Origin: Siderastrea siderea
Lineage: Eukaryota; Cnidaria; Anthozoa; Scleractinia; Rhizangiidae
Direction: 5' to 3'
Assembly: GCA_964030785.1 (NCBI GenBank)
Contig: OZ034978.1
Location: 5,713,001-5,777,000, forward strand
DNA length: 64,000 nucleotides
Each line of letters begins with the position of its first letter. The stretch's first letter is position 1. Below, piece after piece: positions 47,708 to 59,536 of this stretch. The position numbers and the translations under genes are program-made. The notes below the pieces were generated by a model. That model saw only the letters and a program-made list of their open reading frames with translations, did not search any database and was not told the DNA's origin.

Positions 47708-50700
47708 TATGCAGCTAGCAGTGGATGTTCAGATACCAGATGAGTCTGGAGGACTTAATGGGGAGGCCATTTACATCGGTATAACTATTCTTCCATGTCT
47801 TATTTATTTTCATTCTTTCGTTCGTTTGTTCGTTCGTTCGTTCGTTCACTCCGTCAGGCAGTCAGGAAGTCAACTTGTTTCTTTTTTATTCTACATTCAT
47901 GCAGTATTTAGGTGTAAATAGTTAAATATTATCATTTATTTTTCTAATGCAGACATAGAAGAAACCTTTATCGTGGAGAGAGTGGTCGATATAGCAGATG
48001 CAGCAGTGAAACACATGCAACATGTTGTTGAATCTTCTGACATGGATGAAGCAGGTACAGTCTTGTTCATTAGTAATGCAGTTAAAATCTGGCAAACTTG
48101 TACGTAAAAAGTGGGAATTTTCGAGTAAATTTGGCGAAAGTTTGCCTCTATTTGAGAGATCCACTGTTCGACACGACGTGGTTTCCTTAGCGGATTCGAT
48201 CGTCGCAGTGTAGAGGGGTGACCGCAACGAAAATGCTGTGGTTTCAAATGAAAGAGTCTGTGTAAGCACTGATTAGAGTTACAACTAAGCCCAGCTTGCA
48301 CCGAGTTGCATCTTCGTGTCAAACGGTGAAAGACTTGCGTCAGCTTGTGCACGAATTGAAAGTGGTGGCAAGTCATCGTACGACAATGAATTAACGCACT
48401 CAAGTTGTGATAACATGAGATTTTTCATCTTTCGTCTCTATTAAGAGAGATTTACCTGTAAGACCTTTATATATGATTTGCGTTTTTGCTCTTAACAGAA
48501 AGGTCTCTCCAAACCGAAGCCTTGAAAAAGTTTCAAGTGGAAAACATCTTGTCTAAGATCTACGTGTTTAGATGTCATGATTACATGCAGTTAATAGCGT
48601 TGTCGCATGTTTTACCAGACTTCTTGACAGAACACTCCAAAGTATGTGAGAATTGCACTCGTTTAACGCCCACCCAGAGCAGAAATTTGTGTCCAAAGTA
48701 TTTAAGTTTTAAAAACACTGTTTTCATGTGTGAATGTGTTAATGAGTACTTCACGTTTCATTAGGGCTTTCTCTCCTTAAGTCAACCTTGAACTGCATGT
48801 TATGTGATTGTGTGGATGAAATCCTGAAGTATGACCATTCGAAATGAAAGCTATTGAGCAATATTTTCCTGTGGTGCTGTTTATTATGCTGTTCAAGATG
48901 GTTCTAACTTTTGAGTCTGTGGATGAAATCCTAAAGTGTGACCATTCAAATGAAAGCTACTGAGCAGTACTTTCCTGTGGTACTGTTTGTTATGCTGTAT
49001 AAGGTGGTGCTAACCTTTGAGTGTGTAGATGAAATCCTAAAGTATGACCATTCAAATGAAAGCTACTGAGCAGTACTTTCCTGTGGTGCTGTTTATTTGC
49101 TCTACAGGGTGGTGCTAACTTTTGAGTGTGTGGATAAAATCCCAGAGTGTGACCATTCAAATGAAATCTATTGAGGAGTGCCCATGTTGGCCAAAAAAGT
49201 AAGCCCAGTGTTATGTAGCCCAGTGTTGAACCAAATTCTGATGACTGTCTTAAAATCAATATGATTGTTTGTAATCAAAATAAACAGAACATCTCCTGGC
49301 AACTGTTAAGTATTAATTTTTATTTCTTACATCCCAGGTAAAACTCATAGCGGTAGACAGTATCGCATTTCAGTTCCGGCATGATTTTGATGACCTCGCT
49401 TTGAGGACAGAGGCTTTTGAATGGCTTGGCTCAGAGCTTTATAAAGATGGCTTGTGAAAATCAGTTAGCTGTGAGTAGAAAAGATTCCATTAACCCTATA
49501 TTTTTGGTAATATGAAAATATGAATTTGAAGCTCTCTAGTAGTCTAGTTTCGGGTGCACCAAGACCGCTAGATAAAAAGACAAAAGACCCATTTTTTACA
49601 GGGTAATTCTCAATCTGAAGTAAAATATTGATAAACACCAGCGAGAAGACGATTTATTCACCACTCTGTTTATTGTGTTTTCGTAGCCGGATTAAGCAGT
49701 TTCCTGCTGGTATTTTTGAATATTTTACTTAAGATCGAGACTAACCTTGTAAAAATGCGTCTTAAGTATTTTTATTCAGGAGTACTAGTGAAGTCAAAAC
49801 TAGACAATTGCTTCCGATAAGAACGCATCCTAATTTTGTCATTTTTCTTGTGCATGTTGGTTCATCAGTGCGTTACAATTAGTAGAGATAGGAAATGAGA
49901 TTCTTGGCAATCCTCTATTTCAGGTTGTTTTTATGAACCAGATGACCACACGCGTCAAAACCTCGCAGCTTGGACAGTCTCACCTTATACCAGCGTTAGG
50001 TGAGCTTTTCTACTGACTACGAAACGTGGCATTTTCATAACTGATTTAAAACTTAAACCAAGCATTGTCACTGAGCCAATCATTGAGGAGGAACCGCTGG
50101 CAAACGCGGTAAAAGTCACGGGAACGTACACGGGGAAAGTCGCTTGATAAGAACCTCGACGCTCGTTATTGTGGAGAGAAAAGGAAGTCATGTGCATTAT
50201 CGTAACTTATACCACCGATACTGCTCTGAATTATCGACACTTTCCACGGGTATGCCAGTATCGTTGTGGCATATTATATAATATCGCTAGTTACTTGGCA
50301 CTATGTGATCTGTACTGAACGAGTGGTGATCTCATTGAAAAGATCATGACAACAGTTAATATCCCGTTCAACTGATTCATGTTGAATGTTTTAAATTCTC
50401 TCTCTCGGTGACGTTTTCTACGGTCGTAATGACGTCACTGTACTTTTCTTCGTTTGTTTGTTACAGGTGAAAGCTGGGGTCACGCAAGTACCATTCGAAT
50501 CGTGTTGTACTGGGAAGACAATCAGAGGTATATTATACAATCAGATTTTATACATTGGACAGAGTAAAACGCGCGTTTTGATTGGCGTAGTGAAGTTGGT
50601 GATTAAAGTACAGACGTTAGTAATCCTACTCGCTTGCGGCTCGAAGCGTACTTCTTTGTTCTTATCACGTTTTGACGTCATCTGTGCGTTATCAGAGTAC

Positions 50701-52043
50701 AGACCGGCACGGCCAAATGTAATCTATTTGTTAAATAGAAATATAATAGTGTTCCGTAACGTTTGGAAATTTTCCGAGCTCCGGGCTTATCGACGCCCAG
50801 AAAATAAAGGGTTTTTTACTTCAACGAAAGGAGACCCGAGTCAATTTAGCTTCCCTTACGCAACTCTAGATAAACAGAATATTAACGTTAAAGTGCATGG
50901 TGGTCGCACTGGTGTAAAATTATTTTTCGACATCGAATTTTAAAAAGGTTGGAATATAACTAACTGAACGCATAAAGGACGATCGAGAATTCTGAACGAC
51001 AGGAAACGCGGTTGCTTTAGTGATGTATTGATCGTTTTTCTCCTAACAGGTTTGCAAACCTCTACAAGTCTCCTTCACGGCAGGAAATGACAGTTCCATT
51101 TCAGATCACGGCATGACAGAAATTACTGAGTTATCGTGATAGTTTTAACTGCTTGTTAAAACGTTGAAACTGTCAGGCCAGACTTAAGATCAGAGGGCGG
51201 AAAGTGGATGCATTTTTCTTGCCCGTTCGTGGGAAGGCTTCATTCTCACGTGGTCTCGCTCCTGTGGGGGTACTCCCTACAGTGGGCTATGCAGGGAGGC
51301 GCTGCCCGAAAGGGGTGCCCTTTTTACGCTTGGAGGTAAAGGGGTAGCGAATTCGCTGTTCTGATATGTTAAAGGATCGCCAAAATATGCCTTCAACTGA
51401 AAATGGTTGCAGGTACGAAACCTTTAAGTGAATTTTTTGCAAAAATTACGCCTCAAAAATATGCGAAAGCTTGGAGCATTCGAGCGACTAAAATCCAGCG
51501 GTGATCTACTGTTTTTGCTTTATTTCTGAGGCATGATAAAGGTGAAATGTTTGTTCTAGGTGTATGAAAGAGTACCATTACGACAAAAAACTAGTATATT
51601 ATAAGGCAAGGGTGTGAACATCGGGACGGAGCCTCCCCGTAGCGGTACGAAACTTCATTGAGTAGGGGCCTCTCCGCAAATGGGCAATAATGGCTACTGA
51701 GAGATTGTTGCACGTAAAGAATAATAAATTAACATCCCATCTAGGAGGTGACGCGGTTGCTCTAGTCATATTTGCTACAGGCTGGCTGGGGATCGCTAGC
51801 TGGAGAAGTATTTGACAATTTAATTTGATAAGTGCACTGTATGTTTTGTTCTCTTTTATTGGTTTTTAGGAGGGCGGAGGTCGTAACTGCTTTACAAGCT
51901 ACACAGAACGCAACCACTGTGGAAGCGAAGGCAGCGCACGGACTCAAGAAAACCATCAAATTGCAGTTCATGATATTCAAGTGACAGGCGAGGAGTCTAC
52001 TACCTTCTTGGAGAGAAAAAGACGGTTTAAAGAGATTGCTTGA
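47708..52043 (+). pseudogene. RAD51C: RAD51C-like pseudogene, copy 2 (seven exons)
   Basis: Exons: 47708-47778 (MQLAVDVQIPDESGG), 47953-48054 (DIEETFIVERVVDIAD), 48499-48641 ([18 protein letters not shown], then [10 protein letters not shown]), 49338-49470 ([20 protein letters not shown]), 49924-49999 (NQMTTRVKTSQ), 50467-50527 (ESWGHASTIRIVLYWEDNQ), 51050-51110 (FANLYKSPSRQEMTVPFQIT), 51870-52043 (GGRNCFTSYTERN, then ERKRRFKEIA and stop). Order and content match the RAD51C ATPase domain after Walker A. Lesions: the acceptor of the first exon reads GCGG instead of GCAG; one extra base near 49405 shifts the frame to an early stop; the donor after 51110 is GC. No Walker A exon seen upstream. 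Probably non-functional, though more complete than copy 1. Confidence 0.78.
48823..49190. repeat. ~106-bp tandem repeat, four copies
   Basis: Units start at 48823, 48930, 49036 and 49141 (CCTGAAG, CCTAAAG, CCTAAAG, CCCAGAG), in the intron after the YVFRCHDY exon of RAD51C-like copy 2. Confidence 0.88.
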
Positions 52044-53632
52044 AAGAAGAGAAAAATTTCATTCTAGTAAGGATTGTGTTGGCGACTGATAAAAACTCTG
52101 AATCTGAATTTACAGCTGTCAGATTTTCGCCAAAAGCGTATGTTTTATTTAGTTGGTTCGCTACCCCTGTACATTTAGTCCTTAGAAGCGCGAGTCAACA
52201 GCAAAACCGAACGATAGCCTTCAAAAGTCCGGTTCACGAGAGCTTTCGGTTGACGCGAAACTCTCTTGCCGACTCCTGCTTGCTGTCAGAGTGCAAATGT
52301 GCTTCAATTTTCATTAGAGTCGTCAAAAACTATATAGCGACTTTGTGTATTTTTACATAATAAAAATTTGTTCAACAAGTGATGATTGTGCAGTCATCTT
52401 TGCCTCGTTAGCCTACCCTCTCCTCCCTCGCTCCCCTTGTACGAGAGAGCGCCGCCTGGTGTCAAGGGAACTACCCTTTCCACCATCCCGTGACTTTTAA
52501 TTTAGAGCGTTACTCCATTCACACAAATACCTCCGTTTTAATTACTCAAACTATTTGTCTTATTTCGTCCCCCGGTTCAAAAACATTCTACGTATAACTT
52601 TGCCCCACCCCCGAGCTCTAAAAGCGTTGGCTAGACCAAATCTTTGAATACTTAACCCCTTTTGCTGAGTGTTTTCAGCTGTCCCTACCTTCTTCTCAGT
52701 TTCTTTCAATCTCGTGGTTGCGATGGCGTCTGCGAGATATTGTAGTGGAGTTGAGCGCATTCCTGAGCATATTTCTGTGGTTATTTTCGTGAACTCTAGC
52801 TCGTTTAGATTCGGTGATGTTCGTGCGATCTTCGGTATTCCCAGGAGAGTATTTTCGCTGTATCATCGGGCTATGTCGGAGACACTCGTTTTTTTTTTAG
52901 GTGCTGATGCATCAGATAATTAGGGTGTCTGGGTTTCCTGCTGTTTAGAGTGATAACTTGTGTCGTTTATCATTGATTTCCCGCTCAGTAATATTCAATA
53001 TGTTGCCGGTAAAATTTAAGAGAAAAAGCGTTGGATTACAGCAAACGACGACGTGTTCTTAGAATAGGTTTTTATCAGGAGCATATCGTGATTAAAATGT
53101 GAAGCACATGCACAGTCGATGAGAACTGTCGATCTCCGGTTTCGATCACTTAATAATTTTGTATGGAGCAGTTTTTGATTTTGCTGGAATTCTGTGATGG
53201 AACATTCAATTCACCTTTTGCGTCTTCTGGCCATTGAGGATTGTTATTCAAGAGATACATAGAAAGAATTGATTTAATAAGAGAAGCAGGAAACACGAAT
53301 GGAACAATTTGTTCTTTAAAAAAGAGACAAAAAGAGAGATTTTGATATTGTATCTTGATGTAATACGAAGACTTGTTGAGTGTGCTAATCGAAGGTTAAC
53401 GGTTTCGGAAACCTTAAAACTGGCTGAAATGTAATTGAAAGGCCTTGAGACGAGCAAGAAACAAGTCAAGGACAATATTTGATCTGGTATGTAAACTTAA
53501 TCAGCTATTTATTGTCATTTTTAGTTTCCTGACTAAACTAGCGATCAAGTTCCATACAAATCCTTATATATTTTGCCACTAAACCCACTTAAACTTAACA
53601 AAGAACAAAAAGAAAAATCAAAATCTGCTCTT
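52044..53632. other. Host spacer between RAD51C-like copy 2 and CTHRC1-like copy C
   Basis: No confirmed gene. A frame from ATG 52723 (ATGGCGTCTGCG context) to 52923 encodes about 66 residues (ASARYCSGVERIPEHI); it may be an isolated exon or TE remnant, and I do not recognise it. Confidence 0.4.
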
Positions 53633-54264
53633 TCAAGCCTGTGGAGGAGGTATTTCTTCCACGTAGATCCGTGACACTGAATTCCAGCCAGTGTAAGCAT
53701 CACCTGATTTCACACTAGCACAATTACCGACCCAGAATCCCACGCGCACAGTGCCCTTTTTGACTTTCTCACAGACTCCTTCAATTTGTCGTACTCGATG
53801 TAAATTCTTTTTGCTGCCATTTTCCAGGTAGACAATGCCATCAATGGCTGCCGGAGCTGAGCACTCTGCACCATTGAAGGTGAAGTACCATCGTCTGCAG
53901 CACGCGTGGCAGCCGGCTATACGAAGAACGCCATTCCAGAAGATGCGCAACCCTGTGTTGTCTGATATTTTCTTGAATACGCATTCCTGGGAAAATTAAA
54001 GCAGCAACAATAACAACAGAGGAATTGCCATAGAAACCACCAGCAACCCTAATTGGCATTTTAATGATGGATATTTGATCTGCAAGTCATGGCTTTAAAT
54101 CCCGCTAGAGTAAGGGTTTTCTTTGTATACTTTCAGTAACCAGTTTCCTTTTCCAAATTTACTTAATTTCCCCTTTGGCACATCTCTCAATTTCTAGCAT
54201 TCTTATTTCTTTGTGCATAATTATTATGATTCCCAACTGCTGTGTAGCCTGAACAACTGGAAAG

Positions 54265-56285
54265 TTTAATACAATACAATACTGATACAATAATCTTTAT
54301 TTACCCACGGTCAATTAATCAGCTATAATACATTATTAAGTAGACTAACAAACTACGTCTAATCTAAATTAATGATTAAAAACATATGGTAAGAACTATA
54401 ATTAAAAGCTGCTTTCCACGAATGCCGTGCCTTAAAATATACCATTAATCAATTGTTTGAATTGCTTGAGGGACTTTGCTTGCCTTACTTCGCAGGGCAG
54501 ACTGTTCCATAGGACTGCGCCACTATAGTTGAAGCTATTTTTGTAATAATTTGTACGTGGTAAAGGGACATTGACTTTACCCTCAGAATCCCTCAAGCTA
54601 TAGGCAGTGTCACGGTTTACAAATCTCGAACATAGATACTCGGGTACTAGCCCATGTAGAGACTTGTAAACCATTGTGGCTCTTTGAATTTGTCGCTGAC
54701 AAGTTAAGTTTTTCCAACCTAGGAGCTCGAATATGTTATCAACATCAGCGTCATAATTTGAGAAAGTCAAGACCCAGGCTGCTCTATTTTGTAGTTTCTG
54801 TAATTTGTCTTGTAAAGTTATACCACAGTTTCCCCAGACAATATTGCAATAATCAAAGTGAGGTTGTATTAGAGCCCGATAAATAGGTAGCTTGAGGGAC
54901 AAGGTGCCTTACTCGTTTTATGGCCCCAATCCCAGAAGCGATCTTCTTGGTTAATTTATCAATATGGCTGCTCCAATTAAGTTTGTCATCAATGAGCACT
55001 CCCAGTGGTTTAGCCGGTAGTAGTTACCTGCCCAATTGGAGCACCATTGATTGTAGGTGGTGTCGGGGAATCTGTGAGGGTACTCAGCCCCTGACCGAAT
55101 CAGCATAAATTCAGTTTTAGTCATATTCAGAGTAAGTTTGTTTGCTATCAGCCAGTTGTCAACATTTGCTATAAAATCTTCGTTTAAACATGATTGGATG
55201 TTGTCTGCATTATCACCTACGTAAGTTAGATGGGTGTCGTCTGCATACATTCTTGGCTGACAATTTAATAAGCAATTTGGCAAGTCATTAATATACAGCA
55301 GAAACAACAAGGGTCCTAAAATGGTCTCCTGGGGAACGCCACAACTTAATGAACAACTTTTGGAAAGCGACCCATTTATAGAACAGGGGCACCCAGCGAC
55401 TGTTTTCTCCCAAATGCTTCAAAAAACTGTTTTACTCTATCCAACGTGCTTTTAGAGCTCCACAAATGCACTCTAGCCGGCGCTAGAAAATTCTTATCTT
55501 TTCGGTGATCCTAGGGCAACTTTAACCTTTTCGAATTTGTTAGGGCTTTCCTATCATTTTCCCGAAAAACTTAGAGGCTGTTCCAAGGTTTATGAAAACG
55601 TGAGATTTTTTTATTCCTTTTCCGTGACTTTTTTGCGAAACCTAAAATTTTAGGGTTCCTTTCTTAAGGATATGTTAATCAAATCTGGGAAGTGAAATGT
55701 AAAAATTCCAACTTTCGAAAACTGTAGGGAAGTTAATAGAAAAACTCCGAAAATCTTACATAAGTGGAACAGACATCTAGACATTTTTAGTCGTTCTAGA
55801 GCTATCGAGACTTCTAGGCAATATTTGCTTCCCCGAACAAATATTTTACCGAAAACAGTCGTAGGGTGCCCCTGATAGAACACCTTTGTGTGCGGTTTTC
55901 TAAATATGACTCAAACCAATAATAGGCATTGTCGTGAATGCCGTAATTGCTTAATTTAGATAACAGAATCTTGTGATTAACCGTATCGAAAGCCTTCTTT
56001 AAGTTTAGGAATACAACAGCATTAATTTTGCCACGGTCGATGTTGAAAGCCCGGTGAAAGCCCAAGTATCCGTGGACTCAAGGAGAGCCGTGACGGTCGA
56101 GTGAGCAGTGCGAAATCCTGATTGGTATTTACAGATGAGATCGTGTTCTGTCAAAAAGCCATATAACTGATCGTAAACTATTCTTTCAAACACCTTGGCC
56201 ACAGCTGAGATCACAGATATTGGGCGATAGTTATTCAGGTCATCTCGTTCACCTCCTTTGATATGGCGCGTTATCAGAGTCAAAA
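54265..56285 (-). mobile_element. 5'-truncated, decayed non-LTR retrotransposon (Jockey/CR1-like LINE)
   Basis: Leftward reverse-transcriptase fragments in order: NNYRPISVISAVAKVFERIV (56283-56005 region), [20 protein letters not shown] then [17 protein letters not shown] (to about 55874), LLFLLYINDLPN and YADDTHLTYVG (catalytic YADD, about 55310-54951), then the C-terminal domain HFDYCNIVWGN with SLHGLVPEYL and GAVLWNSLP (54902-54432). Ends in an ATACA-rich tail at about 54267-54290. Frameshifts separate the blocks and a small transposon interrupts it. It lies in the intron of CTHRC1-like copy C, inserted on the same strand. Confidence 0.85.
55385..55873. mobile_element. Small non-autonomous DNA transposon (MITE) inside the LINE
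   Basis: A 489-bp element with inverted termini AGGGGCACCC(AG/TA)CGACTGTTTTC and a near-perfect duplication (TATAGAAC/GATAGAAC, 7 of 8) of LINE sequence. An 8-bp duplication would fit hAT- or P-type families; the boundary is ambiguous by one base. No coding capacity. Confidence 0.75.
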
Positions 56286-56299
56286 TTCAATGTACAAAC

Positions 56300-56430
56300 T
56301 TTTTCCACTTTGAATTTCGAAACAAGTCTTTTTGCGTACAATTACTTTCTAATTGCAGCTCTTTTTTCCAGTTTGAATTTCGAAACAAGTCTTTTCGCTT
56401 ACAATTACTTTTTAATTGCAGCTCTTGCTG
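56300..56430. repeat. ~62-bp tandem duplication
   Basis: TTTGAATTTCGAAACAAGTC and the TACAATTACTTT(C/T)TAATTGCAG stretch occur twice, at about 56310 and 56372. Confidence 0.8.
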
Positions 56431-56839
56431 CATGCTTAACTGTGAATGAAGTTTATCTTGGCATAATACCTGCTAAAAAGTACTTCTTCTTGCGCGTTTG
56501 TTGAGGTGAATAGAGTATCACTACATTAAAAATTACTTGTGAAATGTTTGTCTGTGTGATGTTTGCGAGCCACCCTACGGTAGTCGCCTTGCACGCAAAT
56601 TCATTTTGTAAATATCTAAACTCTTAGTACACATTCTCTTGATAAGGCTCTGTTTGCAGTGCATCACTGGCGCCGTACGTCTTGCTCCGGTGCGATCGAA
56701 ATCACGCGCTAACTTTGCCGATTTCCGGTTTATCAACATACAATTACTTTTGACACATTTTCTGCGATAAGTCTTCCTCGACAAATTTTCTGCGAAAAAT
56801 CAACCAGGTGTTCCAATGGACAGACCACGTGGTTTAAGG

Positions 56840-58140
56840 AAGTCACGTGATTCACTCTCCCATGATGCGCTTCAATCCTAAATTGTCACACAATTTTGTC
56901 ACACCATTTAGAGATTTCTCCGTGTTGTGCTGTGTTTCTCTTCGTTGTTTTGATTTCGCTAATGGCTCCAAACGTCTTGCACGAGTGCGCTCAACGTCTG
57001 GTAGAGATGCGACAGACCGCCCCCGACGAGATCTCGCCGGCTCAAAAGGAAAATAGAAAAATCGGAACAAACAGTCTTGAGACTGAAAGAACACATGGAC
57101 AGGGGCACATGCCCAAAAGACTACGACGCAAAAGCGAAAATATACCCCGACGAAGAGTTTAAATCTCACATAAAAGCGATCAGAAAAGAAGCCGAACAGA
57201 CGTTCTTGCACTATCGCCGTATCGAACGCAACCAGGACAAGTTGCGCAGAGCCAAATCGTGTAAACCTAAAAGAGACAAACACTCAAATCGGGCAAGTTT
57301 AACATCACGCCCCCAGTCTAGCACATGTACGAACGGCTTTCCAGAAAGTGTACAAACTATTGCCGCTAATCTAGAGAAACGACTACAAGACGTCACTGTA
57401 ATGATGAGAAAACTTGAAGAAAGGAACAATAAAACTGTTGAAGCTTATCCCTGTGTGCTCTCTGAGTGCGAAAAATAGCAAGCAAAGGGGGGGGGGGGAT
57501 ATAATAGAAAAGCGCAAAGTTAAGAAAAAAAGACACAAAGAAATTAAAAAAAAACCATAAAGATACAACAGCTAAAAAAACAGAATCTAAGAGAAAATAC
57601 AAACGAACCTCTCAAATTTTGAATTGACAACTGATCAAGTTAACCTCCTCTCCCGGGGGTTGAAGTTTGTACCCACGCCAATAACAAACGAAACCGCATT
57701 AAGAAAACAACTGCGGCTCCAGTACATATATCACGGCAAAGATAATAACATTCACCCCTTCTATGTCAATTCTAACTAGGAACCGCCAGTTCAACAGTCA
57801 GTTGCTTTAGAGAGCTACATGTACCTGGAAGAAATTAAAATGCAACGTGCGCAAACACCGATAACCAAACCGAAACACAACTCACCCTGAAATAAACGTC
57901 AAGAAAGCGGATATAGGCACTACCATAGTCATTATGAACAAACGAGATAAAACACAGATGGGTAAGATCCTACTAGACGACAGAAAAAACTACACACCCC
58001 TTGTAGAACCGATGGTAGAAGCAACTTCCCAAAAAGTTAAACAGATAACCGAAGAACTCTATCAGGGAAATTACGTTGACGAAATACGAATAATTATTAA
58101 TAAATAGCTCATTTATCGGGGTAAAATAAGAGTAAAAAGC
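56840..58140 (+). mobile_element. Retroelement remnant, probably Penelope-like, 5' part
   Basis: A rightward frame to 57478 encodes a charged coiled-coil protein (LRLKEHMDRGTCPKDYDAKA, ending KLEERNNKTVEAY). Further right, after a G10 run at 57487, a frame reads IVIMNKRDKTQMGKILLDDR (57926-57985) and VEPMVEATSQKVKQI, resembling the region just before the reverse-transcriptase domain of Penelope-like or related elements. No RT catalytic motif is left. Assignment to Penelope is tentative. Confidence 0.4.
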
Positions 58141-59536
58141 TGAAATTTTTTGGGTTTGTTTACAAGTGTACGTTGTTTTTTACCGACCTTTATCAATCCA
58201 CTGTCCCTGTCATCATTCAGGTTCTTAAAGACACATTGTTTCCAGTTACGTCCCAATGACCCAGGAGCTCCCTTGGGGCCTGGGAGACCTTGGCTTCCAC
58301 GAGGACCTGCATCACCTTTGTTTCCAGGGGAACCTGCTTTACCTGAGGGTCCTTAAGGTCCCTTGGGTCCTTGGGGACCTTGTCTTCCACGAGGACCTGC
58401 GTCACCTTTGTTTCCAGGGGAACCTGCTTTACCTGAGGGTCCTTGCGGTCCCCTGGGACCTGGGGAACCTTGGCTTCCACGAGCCCCTGTGTCACCCTTG
58501 TTTCCAGGTGCCCCGGCTGGTCCTGATGGTCCTTGAGGTCCCTTTGGACCTTGAGGACCTTGACTTCCTCGAGGGCCTCTATCTCCCCTGTTTCCTCTTG
58601 GGCCCATGGGTCCTTCAGGCCCATGATAGCCAGGTAATCCTGTTGGTCCAGCAGGTCCAGGGCTTCCAGGGATGCCGGGAATTCCTGGTGCACAGAAACA
58701 AGCACTGTGTCCACAAGTCCCATATGGTGACGTCTGTTGAGGAGTGCTCTAAGTAAACAGAGTTAAAATACAACATTTACTAGTGGGCCAATGTTTCACA
58801 CAAATATTCCCGTATAAGTTGACATATTACAAATATTTTGTGCAGTACACATAGATCTATGCCAAACGTCATTTATATGGCAGCAGAACTTTGTGGATTA
58901 TTTCCCTGCTCCTACTTTATTTGTCTAATTTATTGCTCTTAAGTGAGAAACAAAATCTAATTTTTGGTCCAAACTCTATTTTTAGGCTAAATCATCAAAT
59001 GAGGCTTGCTCAAGATTTTTATTTTTTAACAGTCGTGGACAGCTTCTTTTCTCAATTGGAACCACAAAATTAGATCAACAAATTAAAGGTTCTGCCACAG
59101 TAGGTTTACAGGATTTAAAACTAATGAATTGAGGGAAAACAGCACCAAAAACTCTGATTCTGCTGTACAGCCAGCAGCTTAATAGGTTACTCCATTTTCC
59201 TTGGTCTTTAGACTGATATGAAGGATGATATGTATACATGACTAATGGAGGAGAGGGGGGTTTGGGGTTGTGCATTTTCTGTGGGGGGAGGTAGGGAAAG
59301 ATTGGCCCCTCCCCTCTCAACCTTCTAGACAAGACCATGGTTAAGATAGGAATTGTGGCACAGGTATTGAGATCTTGTATCCAGAACCTGCAGGCTATTT
59401 GATCAGCAGATAGGTGCCAAAAACTTACCTTGCTGTTGTTGCTGTTGTCATTTGCAGAGCACAAGGTGATAAGCAGTGTCAGTATCAGACATAACATGGT
59501 GGTCAGTGGTATTGTCATCCAAGATTTTGCCATCAT

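Larger units (their letters stand above)
53633..59536 (-). pseudogene. CTHRC1: CTHRC1-like copy C with premature stop
   Basis: Three exons as in copy B: 59536-59429 ([14 protein letters not shown], then SANDNSNNSK), 58748-58188 (Cys motif, Gly-X-Y repeats, WKQCVFKN), 53986-53633 ([36 protein letters not shown], stop). In the collagen exon one Gln codon (CAA in the sisters) is TAA at 58355-58353, ending the frame before the C-terminal domain. This exon also has about 90 bp more collagen repeat than copy A or B. The intron 53987-58187 is swollen by retroelement insertions. Either a pseudogene, or a recent allele if the stop is polymorphic. Intron 58749-59428 holds nothing recognisable. Confidence 0.75.

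Noticed and set aside
52669..52923. 84-codon frame as a gene
   Set aside because: Only the part from 52723 has decent start context; no domain, no splice evidence, not seen in other units within the window.
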